Shown here one piece after another: positions 51,101 to 60,909 of a stretch of 64,000 nucleotides of DNA. The stretch lies in NCBI GenBank assembly GCA_008973525.1, contig WACJ01000515.1, positions 1,798,001-1,862,000 on the forward strand, given 5' to 3'. The notes below the pieces were generated by a model. It saw nothing but the letters and a program-made list of their open reading frames with translations. It ran no database searches and was not told the origin of the DNA. The stretch comes from Stenopsyche tienmushanensis. Taxonomy: Eukaryota > Arthropoda > Insecta > Trichoptera > Stenopsychidae. A program made the translations under genes and the position numbers. The first letter of the stretch is position 1; the number at the start of each line of letters is the position of its first letter.

Positions 51101-54100
51101 GCGTTCGTTAGATCCAGGAACGGAAGTGGATAGGAGGATGTTACGATCGAGATAAGATCTGAAGTCTGACCAATTTGTCCGCTCGTATGCCAGCCTGACC
51201 GCTGGTGTTCTCTGGAGTCCACCTTCCACATCAAAAACGACTGGAAGGTGATCGGACGGGAGAGCATCCACGGCCTTCATCCGAGATACGGTCGAGACGT
51301 TTATCCGAGATACGGTCGAGACGTTATATAGATAATAGAAGCCTATAAATTAAATCGTTCCAAGGGATTTTGCATGGTTTAAAATTTTTGCTAAATTAAA
51401 GCTCAAAATGCAAATAAAAATATCTGTTCTTCGCACAAGTCCACGTCGGAAAATAGTGTCAGTATTTGATAAATGTTATTCAGGCCCGAGAAATGTTTTT
51501 GATCTTAATCACTCCATATACGTGCATCTACTTATGAAATATAAATATATGCCAAGTTCTAAAATTATTAGATGTTAACAACCTGTGCTTTAAAAATAGG
51601 CAATGCCCTTTGGCTGAGAATTAAGGAAGTGTAATGTTAAATGCATTCGAATTTGACATGCTCGAAGAGCATTCACCAGTGATCTAGATAGTGGCCCAAA
51701 ACAAAGAGGCACTATGCCAATTGGCTTCCAATAAGCGTTAGTCATTCAAATCGTGCACTTTAGATAGCACGATCAGCTGATATTTAAAATCATGTTCAGC
51801 TTTCGCATGTTACAGAAATGATTTGGTAAAAATGTGTCGAAATTTTTGAGCCGTCGTATACTTGCATGAGACGTGGTGAAATTCTGTTGTAAGGCAAGAA
51901 ATTGTACATGGATATTCAAAAGCAATTTTATATAGTCGATTGCATATTTACCTCTTCTTCGGCATTCTTCAGTTGTTCCCTTAGATCAGCTTCGCGCTCC
52001 AGCGAATCTTGAAGATCTCTCAACAATTGCTGAGGATCTTCCTGAGAACCACCCCTTGTCAAAGATGCTCTGCTGGGTTTCTGCAAAGCGACAAAAACAA
52101 TTCAATGATGCATAACAATCGATTGACATATTTGTAAAAATAACAATTTTACCATACCGAATCTGAACTCTGCGATTTTCCAATTACACCGAGAGCTGGA
52201 GCTTTTTTCAGAATTGAAGTTGGTTGTTGAGTCAATTTAGTGTTCGCTTCTTGCAGTTCCCTTTGTAATCTTAAAGCTACTTCATTGGACATGGCTAATT
52301 CTTGCTCCAGTTGCTTTATTTTATTGATCTTGTCCATACCAGCTTGACCACCAGCTAACTATATCGATGATATTAAGATCATATAAATGCCTTAAAATAT
52401 GATTTATTTGATGATGTAATTGAATTCATACTTCCAAAAGTTTCTTCTCGTGCTCTTTCTTTTCTTGCTCGAGTTGTTCCGATTTTCTTTCAGTTTTCTT
52501 CAATTTGAACGACAGCACTCTGCAATTTTTAGTCGTCTGTTCTAATTCTTTCCTAAGGGAGCTATATTCATCAGCTTGATCTTCTCTGTTTAAAATTATA
52601 ATTTAATATTGATTAAATCTGCATATAAATATATATATGTAATAAACGATATTTAATAAAAATTATGCCTGAAGTTATCCTGCATTTCTTCGATTTCTTC
52701 TTCCATTGATCTTAATTCGCGCTTCATATCTTCGTTTTCATCCATCAATTCTTCGCAGAGCGTTTCAGCAGCAAGTAGCTTAGATCGCAATTGTTCTACA
52801 GTTCTTGCAGCTACATCTGGTGATGGTCTTGCCTTAAAAATAACATATTTCATGTTAAAAAATTATGCTTGAGAATCTCGATAGAAGTGAAACGTTTGTG
52901 TGATATGAGGCGAAGAGACTACAAGCGATTCTCTCTTTCTTTCCGATCAAATACCGCTTGGAGTTAAAAAGTCTTTATAAAATCGAAAGAGTCGACATTT
53001 AAAGATATTTACCTCAATATCGGCTTCGATTTCTCTGATCCTCATCTGCAGAGACTTCTTCTCGTCTCTCAGATCTTCGTTCTGCACGGAGAGCTCGTTG
53101 ACTTTTTGCTGCATCTTCAGCATTTCGGAAGGCCTCGACGACGTCTTCGACGAAGATGTATCCAAAGCAGCTAGACGACGCAGCAAAATGTCGCTCTTTT
53201 CTTTTTCAACGCGTTCGCATCTCTTTCGTAAAGTTTCGACCTCTTCCCGAAGATCTTGCATTTCCTGCCAAATAAAAATACCGTATAATATCCGCACAAT
53301 ATATTGAATACGACGCGGAAAGAATGTATGTATTCATATATCCTAACCTGGATATTGAACTGATTATGATCGACCAGCGTTGTTTCCGTCGTTGTAGTAC
53401 CAGCAAGGCTGACGTTGTCATCATCTAGACTGGAATCAGAGTCTTCTTTATCGCTAGAACTTGTTTGCTGCTTGACATTTCCATTTACGGCCTCTTTAGT
53501 AGGACCACCCCTTATGGGTGGAAGCGACGATGATGAATTACTTCTACTCTTTATCTAACGCACAAATATCCACATCAGTATATCGTATTTGACACAAATA
53601 AGCACGCATTAATGATGCTAAATAGCCAATATTTAATCATTGATTTTTAATTTTAATTCAAAATCATGTTATAAAAAGGTAGTGATTGGCGAAAGAAAAG
53701 CGTTCTTTGTTCATTGAATCATTATTTGCAATAATATAAATCTGTAATTTACGACCCGTCGCCATTCCTTCATACACTCACTGATTCATATAGAAATTTT
53801 ATAATGAACATAAATTGAAGCGATATTTAAAAACAAATTAATTGAATTTGCATACAAAATTTATATCGTGTTCCAATACTTTTTGTATGGGTTCTTTAAA
53901 TAACAAGTTTATATAAAATTTAAAATTAAATTTGTATTCGACATTTATAGAGGTCGCCAGATCAAGTGTTACCAATTTTAATTGTCAAATCTGTTAGTTC
54001 TATCGATTGTTTGTGCCACAACGTTAGATTCACGGTTTTTCGAAATAAATGATCTAAGATAATAGGTTTTTTGCCAATGTAATAAGCCGACATTAACAAA

Positions 54101-55848
54101 AAATGATAACACTTAGTTTGGCAGTTCTGAATAAATTAGTGCATGCAAATATGAAAATGAAAAGGATGGACTCAAAATTCCATCTTTAATGCTATAAAAT
54201 TTTACAGTTAGTTTACAACATCTAAAGCATTTTTTTTCAATGAACTTTCCTAAAAAATAAAATTTATAGATTTGTGGATTTTTAAATATATTTTCTTCTA
54301 TTAATTTATACCAACCTTAATGAGGAAGTTAACGTCATTCTCTTTCGAATTAACTACTGGCTTGGTGACTGTTTTTTCAGACTTATCTCTTTCATTACTT
54401 TTATCGCTAGGCTTGTCTTTTTTGTTAGTTTCACGTTCTTTCTCCGAACTAGTATCTTTTTCGATACTATTGCTACGAGCTTTTAGAGCTTGCATCTATA
54501 AAATGGCAGTTGTTACATCACAAATGTTTCACATACAAAAAAAAAAATGAAATTCTCACAAAGCAAATATCCATGATATATATATTTTTGCAAATATTCA
54601 CCCATCTGAGAATCACTGATAACATAAATGTTAAAAGTTAATGAAAATCGACGTACATACGAATACATAACCAAAATACAAAGTCTCAATATTGGTTCCA
54701 AATGTAAGTCAAAAAATTTTAATACTGTGTAATAACAAGTGATATTATCCCTCTGTTCTTGGAAGGATCGAATAACATTAATGAAAATGAAAAACATGAA
54801 CGATTAACTTTGTATTTCATATCAAATGTTCCGGCGGTACAGACAACATCTATGTGGCTCTTATCTTCCTGTGGAATACCTTTTTGACGCGTTCAGCCAA
54901 GGAATCATTCTTCGTGATGATGAGACTCGATGGAGGACGCGATGATGGCGGTGGAGGTGTACCTCCTGGTCTTCGAAGAACCACAACACTCTGAGTTTCA
55001 ACTGAAATAATTAAATCAATTGTACATTTACTCCATGTGATTTAGTATTCATTCAAAATATCAAATCAGAGTCGCATATTCCTTAAACGGCATTCGATTT
55101 TCGCCGAAAATGCTTCGCATAAAATGAGTTAACATTGAATTCAAAATGGTGTCCCATTGCTTAAATTGACCAATGTGAAAATGCTTATCACATTGTAACT
55201 TTTGCGCAGATGTTCGTCTTCATCCATTTGATTTGCAAGTGACATATTCATGTTGTACGCTTTGGACGACATCCAAGAAGTCTTCGCTCAGAAAAACAGT
55301 TTCAATCATATTTGCATGTCTGCTCGAATTTGAGCTGATGTTCTTTGCGACAAAAAGAAAGCGATATGACCTTTCCTCGGATGTCACAAAACGTTGAAAC
55401 ACAGAAATAGCACATATTTTCGCACGACTTGATTCAATATCCAAATATCGGTTACCATTGCGTTGTCCGGTGTCCGGTGGGGTGGGTCGTTTTTTGGGTA
55501 GGGTTAAGCTGACGGTTACTGGTCGAGAATCTTCGCTGAGGTTTCCGAGGTCAGGAGTGGATGTCCAAGATGCGCTTGGGCGTCCAAAACCTAAAAAAAT
55601 CAAACGAAGCGAACTCATATATATAATAATATTGATTTATATTTAAATTCATAAATATGGGGTTCTTATGAACCCGGCGTCGATCATTCTGAGTTAATTT
55701 TACTATAAATATATTGATATTATTTGTAGACTCACTCGATGAGAATGGTTCAGTCTTATCATTTTTAGCAGGTTCTTGACTAAGGTTTTGGCTGGACACC
55801 CACCCTCTGACTGAGGCGTCCTTACCCGAGCTGCGATCATCATCACGA
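36138..55848 (-). CDS. Giant coiled-coil protein of MTCL1/SOGA type (5' end not found)
   Basis: About 38 minus-strand exons and 2,000-2,100 codons. Exons from the 5' side: 55848-55736, 55590-55456, 55001-54880, 54495-54316, 53554-53348, 53264-53013, 52832-52669, 52585-52432, 52358-52158, 52080-51952, 44831-44741, 44244-44117, 43777-43601, 43510-43395, 43321-43174, 43105-42860, 42786-42309, 42234-41948, 41706-41482, 41139-40819, 40562-40391, 40316-40190, 40119-40005, 39933-39775, 39700-39479, 39397-39266, 38810-38643, 38561-38406, 38335-38237, 38160-38008, 37926-37782, 37707-37559, 37486-37366, 37292-37183, 37114-36949, 36873-36763, 36673-36561, 36206-36138. A Ser/Pro-rich N-part is followed by long heptad coiled coil. 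The LCEELMDENEDMKRELRSME block plus the NCRVLSFKLKKTERK stretch is the signature of SOGA/MTCL1 proteins, which bundle and stabilise microtubules. The C-part is basic (KKKKKGIFGKLKQLTKS). Two frame-shifting cassette exons and a frame problem in the penultimate exon are described under findings. The first exon probably lies beyond the window or in 56-64 kb unseen. Confidence 0.8.
39145..39188. mobile_element. Fragment of the TTAA element seen at 7448-8167
   Basis: Inside an intron of the coiled-coil gene, TTGGGCCTAAAAGTGATCGA matches the left part of the element at 7463-7482, and AAAAACGTCCC followed by TTAA (39189-39192) matches its end. Most of the element is missing. Confidence 0.55.
45610..46561 (-). 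CDS. Unknown protein with TQT-type repeats, terminal exon of a nested gene
   Basis: An open minus-strand exon of about 317 codons preceded by a good acceptor (ATTCTCCAG) at 46562. The first in-frame ATG is at 46488, giving 292 residues. It starts with an acidic stretch (SSEEFDDEAEPVDQ). Residues about 83-140 hold degenerate repeats of about 25 residues (DSFTMTEQAIKVDQSNQND, DKFTITDHAIQTHQSTQTDD). QSTQTDD fits the dynein light-chain LC8 binding motif. Residues 173-185 are proline-rich (SPPFSPDIIPPGYP) and the last 100 look globular with hydrophobic strands. It ends in a TAA at 45610. Codon order and absence of stops support coding, but I do not recognise the family. Upstream exons are unresolved; a minus-strand open piece with KWTKFYCNLMNGMAAHFERT at about 47330-47160 may belong to it. 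Confidence 0.5.
47160..47332 (-). CDS. Possible exon of the nested unknown gene
   Basis: After a TATATAG acceptor-like site the minus strand reads DYANITRGIVSNKWTKFYCN, then LMNGMAAHFERTKPNSFYIL, a composition typical of a folded domain. No clear GT donor precedes the in-frame TGA, so its connection to 45610-46561 is not proven. It could be a separate terminal exon or chance. Confidence 0.3.
47935..48850 (+). pseudogene. R1-clade-like non-LTR reverse transcriptase relic
   Basis: In several frames with stops the plus strand shows HYKIVLGKLCAITQEP, then VSTLFPDTFPET, a KDVQN..KKLTNNKVPDPDLIPNEI block (the conserved K-x-PGPDGI-PNE region of non-LTR reverse transcriptases), FNSAWKK, a decayed KNAFNTARW (normally D-x-KNAFNSxxW) and LLYGAPV. 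The order matches the reverse transcriptase of R1-like LINEs. The finger and palm parts are decayed and the catalytic FADD box is not found. It lies antisense to the host gene. Confidence 0.7.
49193..51280 (-). CDS. Jockey-clade ORF2, endonuclease end plus reverse transcriptase
   Basis: An uninterrupted 695-codon frame; it is open further upstream to the truncation point, so the true start is lost. Residues 7-14 (LPSDHLPV) are the SDH catalytic end of the apurinic-type endonuclease. The reverse transcriptase spans about residues 235-560, with KSPGFDTI, NYRPISLLSALSKIFEKLI, FGFRRNHST, LLDIEKAFDSVWH (catalytic Asp), GVPQGSILGP and LYADDTAYYT (catalytic DD). The C-terminal part has the LLYKTLIRPTLTYAAPVWS segment typical of Jockey and related clades. 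It copies LINE RNA at a nicked target. All key residues look intact, but the missing N-terminus makes this copy non-autonomous. Confidence 0.9.
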   Translation of the reverse strand: MKAVDALPSDHLPVVFDVEGGLQRTPAVRLAYERTNWSDFRSYLDRNILLSTSVPGSNEREIDEAVESISNIILEAKAKFIPLDVTDSNLIKLTRNLKRTIKNRNKLKKLWQKYRLKSIKVLVNRLNYQIKSQINKLKNESWKTKLSKLSPSDNSLWKVVKTLKNKPKEIPSLINNQISAESDRDKANLLAKTFKLNHKISENMSNNKTIKIVDKTIRDFQNNLNIKSHKFKLITPIETLKIIRQLKSKKSPGFDTIDNTVIKNLPFKIIIQLTKIFNACLSMGYFPSTWKSAKVIPLPKPGKDASNPINYRPISLLSALSKIFEKLILNRLDELSINVINNEQFGFRRNHSTAHQLTRLIEHITRNFNMKRSTGMVLLDIEKAFDSVWHRGLIHKMISLKFPTYLIKMIQSYLYKRSFSVTLNRATSTSQSVSAGVPQGSILGPHLFNIYLHDLPTPSPSNVALYADDTAYYTSSRSNKLIVGNLQRSLKAAFKYFDRWKLKLNKEKTEAILFSVKRKNLRIDPIVVGSSSIEWKPQVKYLGVTLDRRLRWGAQVSVTRARGLAAMGALHSIFRRRSALSASNKFLLYKTLIRPTLTYAAPVWSNICNTNYNKLQIVQNKAIKIVFNTFPYTNLKRFHNKIKLPLIKNFFHKLTLNFYSKIPNHTNHLISTLGEYTTQNNNFRYVHKMPKHILL
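51279..51325 (-). repeat. 24-bp tandem duplication at the LINE 5' junction
   Basis: ATCCGAGATACGGTCGAGAC occurs at 51279 and again at 51303, giving two head-to-tail copies immediately inside the truncated 5' end. It is either part of the LINE or a micro-duplication made while the insertion was completed. Confidence 0.75.
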
Positions 55849-57137
55849 CTGTTTTAAAAGAAGAAAAATATTATTTAAAATTATATCCACAAATAATTTT
55901 CATCTCCTAAAGTACAATCTCCATATGGTAATTTGCATTACTTTCCGCATGTGCTTAAATTATCATCGTTTTGAATTTCAAGAAATGAGACCAAATCTAA
56001 TTCGATCTCCTAAATTGATTGGTACGGTTAAAAAAATATCCTTAATACTTATTGGATCATTGAATCAAATACATCCATTGGCATCATTCGATGCTTAAGA
56101 TCAATTCAGCATCGCCTTTTGATGTTTTACGATCGATCTTCCAATTGCAGATGGATCTAAAATGCTTCCGAATGTTTCACAATTGACTCAAAGACGCATT
56201 TAAAAACGCACCAGTTGATATCTTAGGAGTGAAAAGAAGAATCCTATAAATAGTACATATGTACAGACGCTTTTGACAGCTCTGACCAAATCGTCATTTA
56301 TTTTGGCAGCTTTTCATAAATTCATTCAACTTGGGAGATGCGAATCTTTGCTCCGACGAATTAAATAAGCATCTAACATTTACGTCGAACATTTTCAATC
56401 AATTTTTGATCAACGGATCTTAAGAATTTAAGCCCAGTGTTTTCTTTCCATAGAAAACTTCAGTAAATCCATGAATGCCAAAACGCTTGAACAATTTGAC
56501 AGGATGTGAATCATTTTGAATACTGATCGAACAAACCATCGATGATATATATGCGGAGAATGTATATTTTATGTTAAAAAGCATATGCAGCATCTTCATC
56601 TTCGATAACTTGATGTAGTCCAAATAGAAGAAGATTGGCAGTTGCAGTTACATATAAGCGACCCTGTTAAAATATATATTTTCAGATTTAAGAAATCAGG
56701 GATTTGGATCTGGATTGAGATCATCGATCTTAACCCAATAAATACCGTTAATGATTAAAATAATTTGGACAAAGGTGTGAATTTTCTCTTTTAGTGAAAA
56801 CTATTTACAGAAAATATTATAAGAAGATCTATTTTGACCAATATTTGACCAATAAATGTTTGTTTGCTTAAAAAATTAAGTCTCAAAAACGACGTAAAAT
56901 ATCTAGGGTTGGGAAGGGGTCCATAAAGGAAAATTTGTTCAAGAGGGGGTCTGCTGACTTAATAAGTTTAAGGACCGCTGCTCTAGAAGAAGGGGCTATT
57001 TTAGGTGGGCTGACATTTATAAAATGTAAAAAATAGGTGTGTATAAATTTTAAACCGCCATCTTGACGCAATAACGATTATTTTTCATACAAGTTTAAAT
57101 CCGTCAGAACTAGTTGATTATAATGATATTGTTTTAA
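55849..57137. other. No gene recognised; hAT fragment near 56930-57000
   Basis: AT-rich. On the minus strand from about 56994, GAGCAGCGGTCCTTAAACTT and then GTCAGCAGACCCCC resemble a hAT terminal repeat. No further exon of the coiled-coil gene could be supported here. Confidence 0.45.
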
Positions 57138-57520
57138 CCCTTCTGTCAATAAGATGGTCTGACCAAACCATTATGGTTTTGTAATGAATTTTTTTAATAG
57201 TAGCCGTATACAGATCTTACAAAATCTCCTGAGTTTGTTATTTTAAACGTTTTACAGGATTTAAGACTTTAAGAAAAAATAATTTGTACAGGATATCATA
57301 TTTTTCTTCATGTTCCATAAATAAATTTTAATTTTTTCACACCACAAAATAATTTATGATATTTCTTACCAAGTCATAACATATTTTTTTCGAATCATAT
57401 ATTTCTAAAAACCAAATCAGTATATTTCGTATGATAGGTTTTTTTTACCTATTTTATTGATGGCAATAAAGTAAAACTTTCATTGATGGCAATAAAGTAA
57501 ACCTTTCATTGACATAAGGG
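57138..57520. mobile_element. TTAA MITE, second copy, piggyBac-type ends
   Basis: TTAA at 57134-57137 and 57521-57524 flank CCCTTCTGTCAATAAGATGG on the left and CCTTTCATTGACATAAGGG on the right, which are inverted copies. The interior near the left end matches, in reverse, the right part of the MITE at 31760-32267 (CATTATGGTTTTG block). Two copies of TTGATGGCAATAAAGTAAA (57459-57505) lie in tandem near the right end. Confidence 0.7.
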
Positions 57521-57524
57521 TTAA

Positions 57525-58683
57525 TAATATTTTAGCTAAATATATTTAAACCTTTTTTTGTGCGGTAGACGCGTTCCGTGGAAAATCGCACAAAAAAAGC
57601 TATGACATTCCATGGTTTTAAAAAACGCATAACTTTGAAACAGACATATAAAATATATCCAAAAACGCATAAAAAAGTTAATAAAAAACATGAAACCAAT
57701 AAGGCAGTTGAAAAATAACATTTTTGGTAACATTTAAAAGACTTCTTGTGTCAATGTCATTATTGTTCTGTGTAGATTTTCTATTTCCAACAATAACATT
57801 AATAATTAGTAAAGATGTCAAAAAAAAAAATTAGAAAATGGCGACTGTTTAAAATAAAATTCAGTCTAGTCATTTTTTGTCAATTTTTTTTTAATTAGTT
57901 AAAAAATAAATTTTGACATAAATCTGGTAGAAATAATAGAGAGTTATATAAAAAAGATTCATATCCAGTTTGAAGTAAATTAATTAATTTAATTAAAATG
58001 ATTGTGTTGAAAAAAGTAGTTTCGAGAAAAACGCGTTAAAAAATTTCATTATGGTAGGACCGACCAAGTTGCCGCGTCACTAAAATAGTTATAACTCCGT
58101 AAATAATTTAAATTTTGCAAATTCCTTTGTAAAATGTATTTTTAACAATCGAAACATTGGAAAAATGCAAAAAAACAAAATCATTTTTATCAAAAATCTA
58201 AACCAGAATAAAGGGTGTGGTCGTAATTCGGCGATAGCAGATGCAATATGATTTACACAGTCCTAAATTATATTTTTTTCCCCAAATTTCGGTCAGTGTT
58301 GATGATTTATTTCCTATTTAATCCAAAATATCTCGATACGTACTCTTTATGAAATTTAAAAAAAATGCTTTAAAAAAACCGCATAACTTCAAAATCGCAC
58401 AAAAAAAGTCGCACAAAAAAAAGTTTGAGTGTATAATATTGGAGAAAACTGTATACGACATATTAAATAAATGCGTTTGAGTGAAAACAAAGCTTGACTT
58501 GTGTTTTTGTGTATAAAGTTGATGTGATGAAAAACACAGATCTGCGCGTCCGGTATTTATAGAGTTAATAAAAATATTATAATACAATGCTTCCAATCTC
58601 CCAAATTTTTTGGTACAGTGAAAACGTTTCCCATAATCTGAATTTGAAATCAAATCATTATGATAAGAGTCCAGGAACTAAAC
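57525..58683. other. No gene recognised
   Basis: Very AT-rich. Contains GTAGTTTCGAGAAAAACGCG near 58017, a motif also present inside the TTAA element at 7448-8167. Otherwise featureless. Confidence 0.4.
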
Positions 58684-58790
58684 CAGCGGTTTCTAATCTT
58701 TTTATTCTCTTTACCCCTATGGTCCATCAGGGAAACTTATTTTATCGCCGTTTAAAATTTGTGTCCAACCACGTGGCGCTGATCTGTTAT
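58684..58790 (+). mobile_element. hAT-type terminal region
   Basis: Starts CAGCGGTTTCTAATCTTTTT and continues ACCCCTATGGTCCATCAGGG, close to the standard hAT end CAGTGGTTCTCAACCTTTTT. A later ACCACGTGGCGC fits the subterminal part. The other end was not seen. Confidence 0.6.
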
Positions 58791-58799
58791 TCTCTTATC

Positions 58800-60600
58800 T
58801 ACATATCAAAAAATACCAAATTACCCCCAGATTCTGATCACATGACTTAAACGATAGAGGATTTAAATTCGTCATTTTACATCACTAATTGCTTAAATTG
58901 TACATGCATAGGAACATATGTGTTTGTGTTCGTCGCATAAAATAACCACTAGACCAGTAGCTTACCTATTTTATTATATATTACACAAAGACAGCATAAT
59001 ATTTTAGCTAATAATTTTCGTTGAAAAATTGGAAAAATCAATATGTAAAATTAAATTTCCCTAAGAGCTAAGCAGTCTCACGATCTTTTAACTCATGAAC
59101 TCTATTCTTGTCCACGCTCAGAATAATAAAAACTCCCTTCCCGTGTGTTCATGAATTAATTAATATTGATCTATTTTTATTTTGACTCTTGGTAAAATCG
59201 TTGTGTATGGATTGTACATTGACGGAAGAATGGCAAGCAAGTGTTAGGCAAGACCGTGGTACACATGTTGTATCAACCACTGTATGAACACTGACATTAT
59301 ATATATAAATATAATGTCCAATATGATTAAGTTACGTTCATGAATCAACAGTTTTGTGTATAAATTCTTCCACCTCTGCGTCATCTGAAAATTTTTCTTT
59401 CAGCACATAGCATAAGTTGTCCAAACGAATGATATTTCATTCAACAGAGCACGTGCTCGTATTTCGATGCAAAACCATGAGACCCATGAGTCAGTCTGCG
59501 TTAATATTTTATGATTCGTCAGATGGCGTAAACATCGTACGGCTCGATAATATGTTTATGGTAAAATCGTACCGTCGATGTTTATAGGATTTCGCAACTT
59601 TAGAAACACCCGTTGTAACCAATAGGGGACTATTTATGTTTGGCGTTCTGCTCGAAATATATGCGTTTCGTATGTTAGACGATGGCATTGATCTAAGGAG
59701 TATTTCCGCGGATAAACCGGATAAAAAAAAGGGAAATATGCAAGAAAACCGACCGCCGCGTCCTTGACATATATTGTGGAAATTGGCAGGATATTTTAAG
59801 ATCTGAGTGCATCGTAAACCGATTTCGGATGGAGTCAAACAATGAAGATTGATGCGTTCAATGCATCGTAATTGGGTACACATTATGATAATGAGTTAGT
59901 GAATTTGCGAATGCATTCAGATTTATTTGGCAGCACATTACGCCGCTTAAAATAATAAGCTGGTAGATTCTATAAAGAAATTTATTTGGTTGTCTTGTCA
60001 TGGCGATTGCATAAATCAAGTCAACCATTACAATCTCTTCGGCTACTATATATAATGTTTATAATATGAATTCGACGAAGGAACATCAAGTTGCTGTTGA
60101 TAGATTTCAAACACGTGTTTATGTCTGATAGTCCAAAATTAGATTTTCCAGCGACGACATTCTGTATTTTGATGTCGGTAGAAATATATTATTCTTCTTA
60201 AGGCGCCATATTAGATATAGAACATAGACGATCCTCTTTTAAGAGATTTTCCTAGGATAAATGCTTTCGATTACCTTCCACGTATAGTTGAAATAGAACA
60301 AGATTTTAAGATGGACATAGATTTTTAAGTGACATTTTAATTATTATAGCAAATCAGTTACTTCTAAGTGACCTCTGCCCAAATTCGTATGATGTAATGC
60401 TAAAGATGTATGATATGATAAAGGATTTTTTAAAAACATCCGCGTATTACCATGATATATATTTGGTACACCATATGAAATTCTGAAAAATTCCAAGCCC
60501 CCGTATCTATTATATTTCATATCGATTTTCCCATTATTAGAATCGAGTTGTTGTAAATACACCATGGTGAATAAAATGTTAAACGAGCCCATACGAGCTG
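58800..60600. other. No gene recognised
   Basis: AT-rich stretch without convincing exons or element ends. Short open frames on the minus strand (59509-59883) lack recognisable motifs. Confidence 0.4.
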
Positions 60601-60607
60601 CCAAAAC

Positions 60608-60900
60608 GAACAGCGCAGTAGTCGACCAAATGATGTGACCACGCCAGAAACAGCGAAGAAAATCCACAAAATGGTATTGGATCATCGTCAACTTTAAGTG
60701 CGTGAGCTCGCAGACATGGTAGGCCTTTTAAAATATGCTGTAGATCGCATATTGGCTGAAAAATTGGACATGAGAAAGCTGTGCGCAAGATGAGTGCCGC
60801 GTTTGCTCATAATGGAACAAAAACAGCGTCGTGATGGTGTTTCAATTGAGTGTTTGGCGATGTTTTACAGTAATAAGGCTGAATTTTTGCATCAATTGTC
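60608..60900 (+). pseudogene. mariner transposase relic
   Basis: With several stops and frame changes the plus strand reads SSRPNDVTTPETAKKIHKMV, VRELADMVG, LDMRKLCAR, VPRLLIMEQKQRRDGVSIEC and LAMFYSNKAEFLHQ. These follow the order of the paired helix-turn-helix region and the linker (W-VPR-L) of mariner transposases. The catalytic D,D34D domain downstream is missing or unrecognisable and no terminal repeats were found. Confidence 0.8.
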
Positions 60901-60909
60901 CCCAAATTT

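Larger units (their letters stand above)
48865..51332 (-). mobile_element. Jockey-type non-LTR retrotransposon, 5'-truncated
   Basis: A 2.47-kb minus-strand insertion with identical 14-bp target duplications TAATAGAAGCCTAT at 48851-48864 and 51333-51346. The 3' end has an AATAAA signal followed by an A-rich TAAATAAAAATAAATAA tail against the left duplication. The 5' end is cut within the endonuclease domain, as is usual for target-primed reverse transcription. The intact reading frame and exact duplications indicate a young insertion. Confidence 0.9.
44832..51951 (-). other. 7.1-kb intron of the coiled-coil gene
   Basis: The only very large intron of this gene; most others are about 70-300 bp. 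It hosts an unknown same-strand gene (45610-46561), a possible further exon (47330-47160), a plus-strand R1-like LINE relic and a minus-strand Jockey-type insertion. Exons on either side join in phase 0 (NAEEE to GSNLRKRASR). Confidence 0.65.

Noticed and set aside
59509..59883. 124-codon minus-strand open frame
   Set aside because: No recognisable motif, no splice partner and no compositional sign of coding.
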